A stretch of 64,000 bases of DNA from Gammaproteobacteria bacterium. GTDB taxonomy: Bacteria > Pseudomonadota > Gammaproteobacteria > JAUIAT01. The stretch covers positions 1 through 64,000 of the forward strand of contig JAUIAT010000008.1 in NCBI GenBank assembly GCA_030425295.1, given 5' to 3'. The notes under the pieces are model-generated. The model saw nothing but the letters and a program-made list of their open reading frames with translations. It did not search any database and was not told the origin of the DNA. Each line of letters starts with the position of its first letter. Within the stretch, counting starts at the first letter, position 1. Positions 62,461 to 64,000 of the stretch are shown here, one piece after another. Made by a program: the position numbers and the translations under genes.

Positions 62461-63417
62461 TTATAGCCTTCTAAGCATTCCCTTGTCATTCATAATATAG
62501 TCAGAGTTGTTTGCGTAATCTTCATATGCTTCATTTACATGAATTAATCTTCCTGATAATCCATTATTTTTAGATCTATCCGCCAAAAATAAGCAAAGTT
62601 TAGCTGCTTTTTCTGGGGGTGAACCGGCGCCTTGGGTTACTTCTTTAGCATTTTTGATTTCATTACTGCCAGCACAGCCTAGCCCACTTTCAATTATTTC
62701 TGTCATCATTGGTGAGTTAACCGCACCTGGAGCAATGGAATTAATTTGTATTTGTTTATTTAGGCCTTCTTCTTCAAGTTCGCGAAATACAGTTTCGGCA
62801 AGCCTGACTACAGCGGTTTTGCTACAGCCATAGGCTGAGAAATTAGGTCTGGCGTAGGCAGCACCTCCTCCTGAAAATAGAATAATAGAGCAGGGTGAGT
62901 TATCTGCAATTGCTTGTTTGATAGCATATTTGGTAACTAAGAAACTGCCAAAGAGGTTGGTGTGGATATTTTTTTGCCAGTCATCATTTGAGGATTCCCA
63001 AGTTTTGCCTATGGGGGCTTGTATTGCTGCTAAATTAATAACGACATTAGGGGCACCATATTTAGCGTGATGGTTGTTGAAAACATTTTTTAGACTTTTT
63101 TCATCGTCAATTGCCGAAAATGTTTGGCAGAATATTTCTGGGTGGATCCCGCGGTCAAGCCGCGGGATGACGGATTTTGGTTGAGAGGTGGCGGATTCTG
63201 GTTGAGAGATTGCGGATTCGAATTGATGAGGGGTAGTGCCATTCCATTTTTTGTCATCCCGCGGCTTGACCGCAGGATCCATAATACTCGCTGTAAGAGC
63301 GTCTAGCTTGGCGCTATTTCTTCCGGCTAGTGTTAAGTCGTAACCATCTCTGATGAATGCCTCAATTATTGCTTTCCCAATAGTGCTTGTTGCGCCGATT
63401 ATTAGTGCAGACTTCAT
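62461..63417 (-). CDS. Short-chain dehydrogenase/reductase with in-frame palindromic-repeat insertion
   Basis: 318 residues from ATG 63417. Classical SDR: ALIIGATSTIGKAIIEAFI (cofactor loop), VVINLAAIQAPIG, catalytic SILFSGGGAA and YGCSK (about residue 193), and a late NSIAPGAVNSPMM. Residues about 47-93 do not belong to the fold. They are encoded by an inverted pair of R1 palindromes with a 21-bp minisatellite between them and read DPAVKPRDD...ESAISQPESATSQPKS...VIPRLDRGIHP. The insertion falls after LDALTASI, in a surface region after the NAD-binding helix, and the frame stays open. It likely oxidises or reduces a sugar nucleotide in the heptose-type locus. Confidence 0.85.
   Translation of the reverse strand: MKSALIIGATSTIGKAIIEAFIRDGYDLTLAGRNSAKLDALTASIMDPAVKPRDDKKWNGTTPHQFESAISQPESATSQPKSVIPRLDRGIHPEIFCQTFSAIDDEKSLKNVFNNHHAKYGAPNVVINLAAIQAPIGKTWESSNDDWQKNIHTNLFGSFLVTKYAIKQAIADNSPCSIILFSGGGAAYARPNFSAYGCSKTAVVRLAETVFRELEEEGLNKQIQINSIAPGAVNSPMMTEIIESGLGCAGSNEIKNAKEVTQGAGSPPEKAAKLCLFLADRSKNNGLSGRLIHVNEAYEDYANNSDYIMNDKGMLRRL
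63146..63278. repeat. R1 palindrome pair and 21-bp minisatellite inside the SDR gene
   Basis: ATCCCGCGGTCAAGCCGCGGGAT (63146-63168) and ATCCCGCGGCTTGACCGCAGGAT (63256-63278) flank about three 21-bp units of the type GCGGATTCTGGTTGAGAGRTT (63170-63232). The whole block lies in the SDR reading frame without stops. The arrangement resembles Rickettsia palindromic elements found within genes. Confidence 0.85.
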
Positions 63418-63443
63418 GGCCTTCTCTCTTTATGATTTAGAGT

Positions 63444-63469
63444 GTCATCCCAGTGTAGGCTGGGATTCA
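63444..63469. repeat. R1-related palindrome
   Basis: GTCATCCCAGTGTAGGCTGG then GATTCA: short stem CCCAG/CTGGG with the family GTCATCCC...GGGAT frame. It lies between the SDR and HddA genes. Confidence 0.6.
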
Positions 63470-63517
63470 GTTAAAATTAAAAGCTGTAAATTCATATGGC
63501 GACAGATTCTAGTGGAA

Positions 63518-64000
63518 TCAATCGGTCAAGAAATTTGAAACAACGCTAGTACCAACTGGGCATATTGAGTAATGTAACCTTTTCATGCCTTGAGTTGCCA
63601 TATACTCTTCTAGTTTTTTATGATTGCCTGGGCTATAAAGCATCAAAAAACCGCCGCCACCAGCACCAATAACCTTGCCGCCCAGTACCCCATAGTTTTT
63701 ACGAACATGCTCATATAATTCATCAACTTGGCTGAGGCTGATTTTATTCGACATCCGTTTTTTAGCTTCCCAGTGCTCATTTAGCATGTTGCCCCATTCG
63801 TCGAAATTTTCTCTCTTAATTGAATCTAAAATTTTGTAGCCTAAATCTTTAATGAAATGCAGACTTTGCTCTACTTGGTTTTCATCTTTTTTCGGAGACT
63901 GCATCGCTTTGTTTTGATCTTTTAGCACATCTTCAGCGCCGCGTCGAACTCCTGTGTAATAGATATGAGTGTTGGCGCAAAACTCGGCTTGCGCACTTTC
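63518..64000 (-). CDS. hddA: D-glycero-alpha-D-manno-heptose 7-phosphate kinase HddA, C-terminal part
   Basis: The frame runs off the window edge; 160 residues are visible. They include FCANTHIYYTGVRRGAEDVL and LGGKVIGAGGGGFLMLYSPG, the third GHMP-kinase motif. The frame is open through 64000, so the GTG near 63928 is not the real start. GHMP kinases of this kind (HddA) phosphorylate C1 of heptose 7-phosphate on the way to GDP-D-glycero-D-manno-heptose. With the GmhA-like isomerase and GmhB it gives three steps of that route. The N-terminal half lies outside the window. Confidence 0.85.
   Translation of the reverse strand, partial: ESAQAEFCANTHIYYTGVRRGAEDVLKDQNKAMQSPKKDENQVEQSLHFIKDLGYKILDSIKRENFDEWGNMLNEHWEAKKRMSNKISLSQVDELYEHVRKNYGVLGGKVIGAGGGGFLMLYSPGNHKKLEEYMATQGMKRLHYSICPVGTSVVSNFLTD

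Noticed and set aside
63146-63278. Regular palindromes with spacers, CRISPR-like at first sight
   Set aside because: Only two palindromes in inverted order with a minisatellite between them, and within an open reading frame; no cas genes. The other R1 copies are also single or paired.
1-64000. tRNA or rRNA genes
   Set aside because: I scanned the gene-free gaps for T-arm-like GGTTCGAATCC and cloverleaf patterns and found none; a covariance scan would be decisive.

Overview
The window is AT-rich chromosomal DNA from a Gram-negative gammaproteobacterium. It has TatABC, heme O synthase, a MurB/MurC/MurG/MurD-FtsW block, PotABCD, PrlC, TypA and heptose genes for LPS. The mix of ankyrin-repeat proteins, two protein-kinase-like proteins, two proteins ending in eukaryotic-type CaaX boxes, many orphan secreted or helical proteins and a high load of palindromic repeats suggests a host-associated, probably intracellular lineage. 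A relative of the Legionellales (Legionella/Coxiella/Berkiella-like) is my best guess, but it is inferred from gene content and not from a marker gene.

Layout. 1-5.9 kb: transposase remnant, repeats, a giant membrane-anchored protein and a papain-like protein with a CaaX end. 6-11.3 kb: a BioC-like methyltransferase and the potABCD polyamine importer. 11.3-16.5 kb: repeats, a V4R-PAS-GGDEF diguanylate cyclase, RecD2, and an unusual chorismate lyase with a signal peptide. 16.5-22.8 kb: accessory region with an inverted-repeat element and orphan, effector-like proteins, including a divergent kinase. 22.8-25 kb: a compact minus-strand operon that I read as a split borosin RiPP cluster: a 62-aa candidate precursor, an alpha-N-methyltransferase of the OphMA/SonM type broken by one nucleotide in an A9 tract, and an MFS transporter. 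25.1-33.4 kb: housekeeping genes (rdgB, a barrel-like protein, prlC, rpiA, a zinc-site-degenerate desuccinylase homologue, MFS, leucine dehydrogenase, hpf). 33.5-38 kb: ankyrin protein, complete Ser/Thr kinase, small secreted proteins. 38.3-43.4 kb: typA, a CaaX protein, a DEAD-box helicase, an AtsA-like protein. 43.4-46.6 kb: a 501-bp inverted-repeat composite, a coiled-coil protein, a candidate structured sRNA and a second ankyrin protein. 46.6-52.5 kb: murD-ftsW-murG-murC-murB. 52.6-57.4 kb: secreted orphans, tatABC, cyoE. 57.5-64 kb: an LPS heptose-type locus (GmhA-like isomerase, GmhB, oxidoreductase, SDR, HddA kinase) with a POT peptide transporter.

Several dispersed repeat families link the accessory stretches. 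R1 is a palindrome of the CCCGCGGCTTGACCGCGGG type, and one pair sits in frame inside an SDR gene, like a Rickettsia palindromic element. R2 is a CATCTCGA...TCGAGATG hairpin unit. R3 is a 30-bp sequence flanked by TA dinucleotides that resembles terminal inverted repeats of IS630/Tc1-type elements. There is also a 128-bp inverted-repeat element and a roughly 120-bp intergenic repeat with two diverged copies.

I saw no tRNA or rRNA gene and no CRISPR array. Functional names rest on motifs read by eye; no database search was possible.
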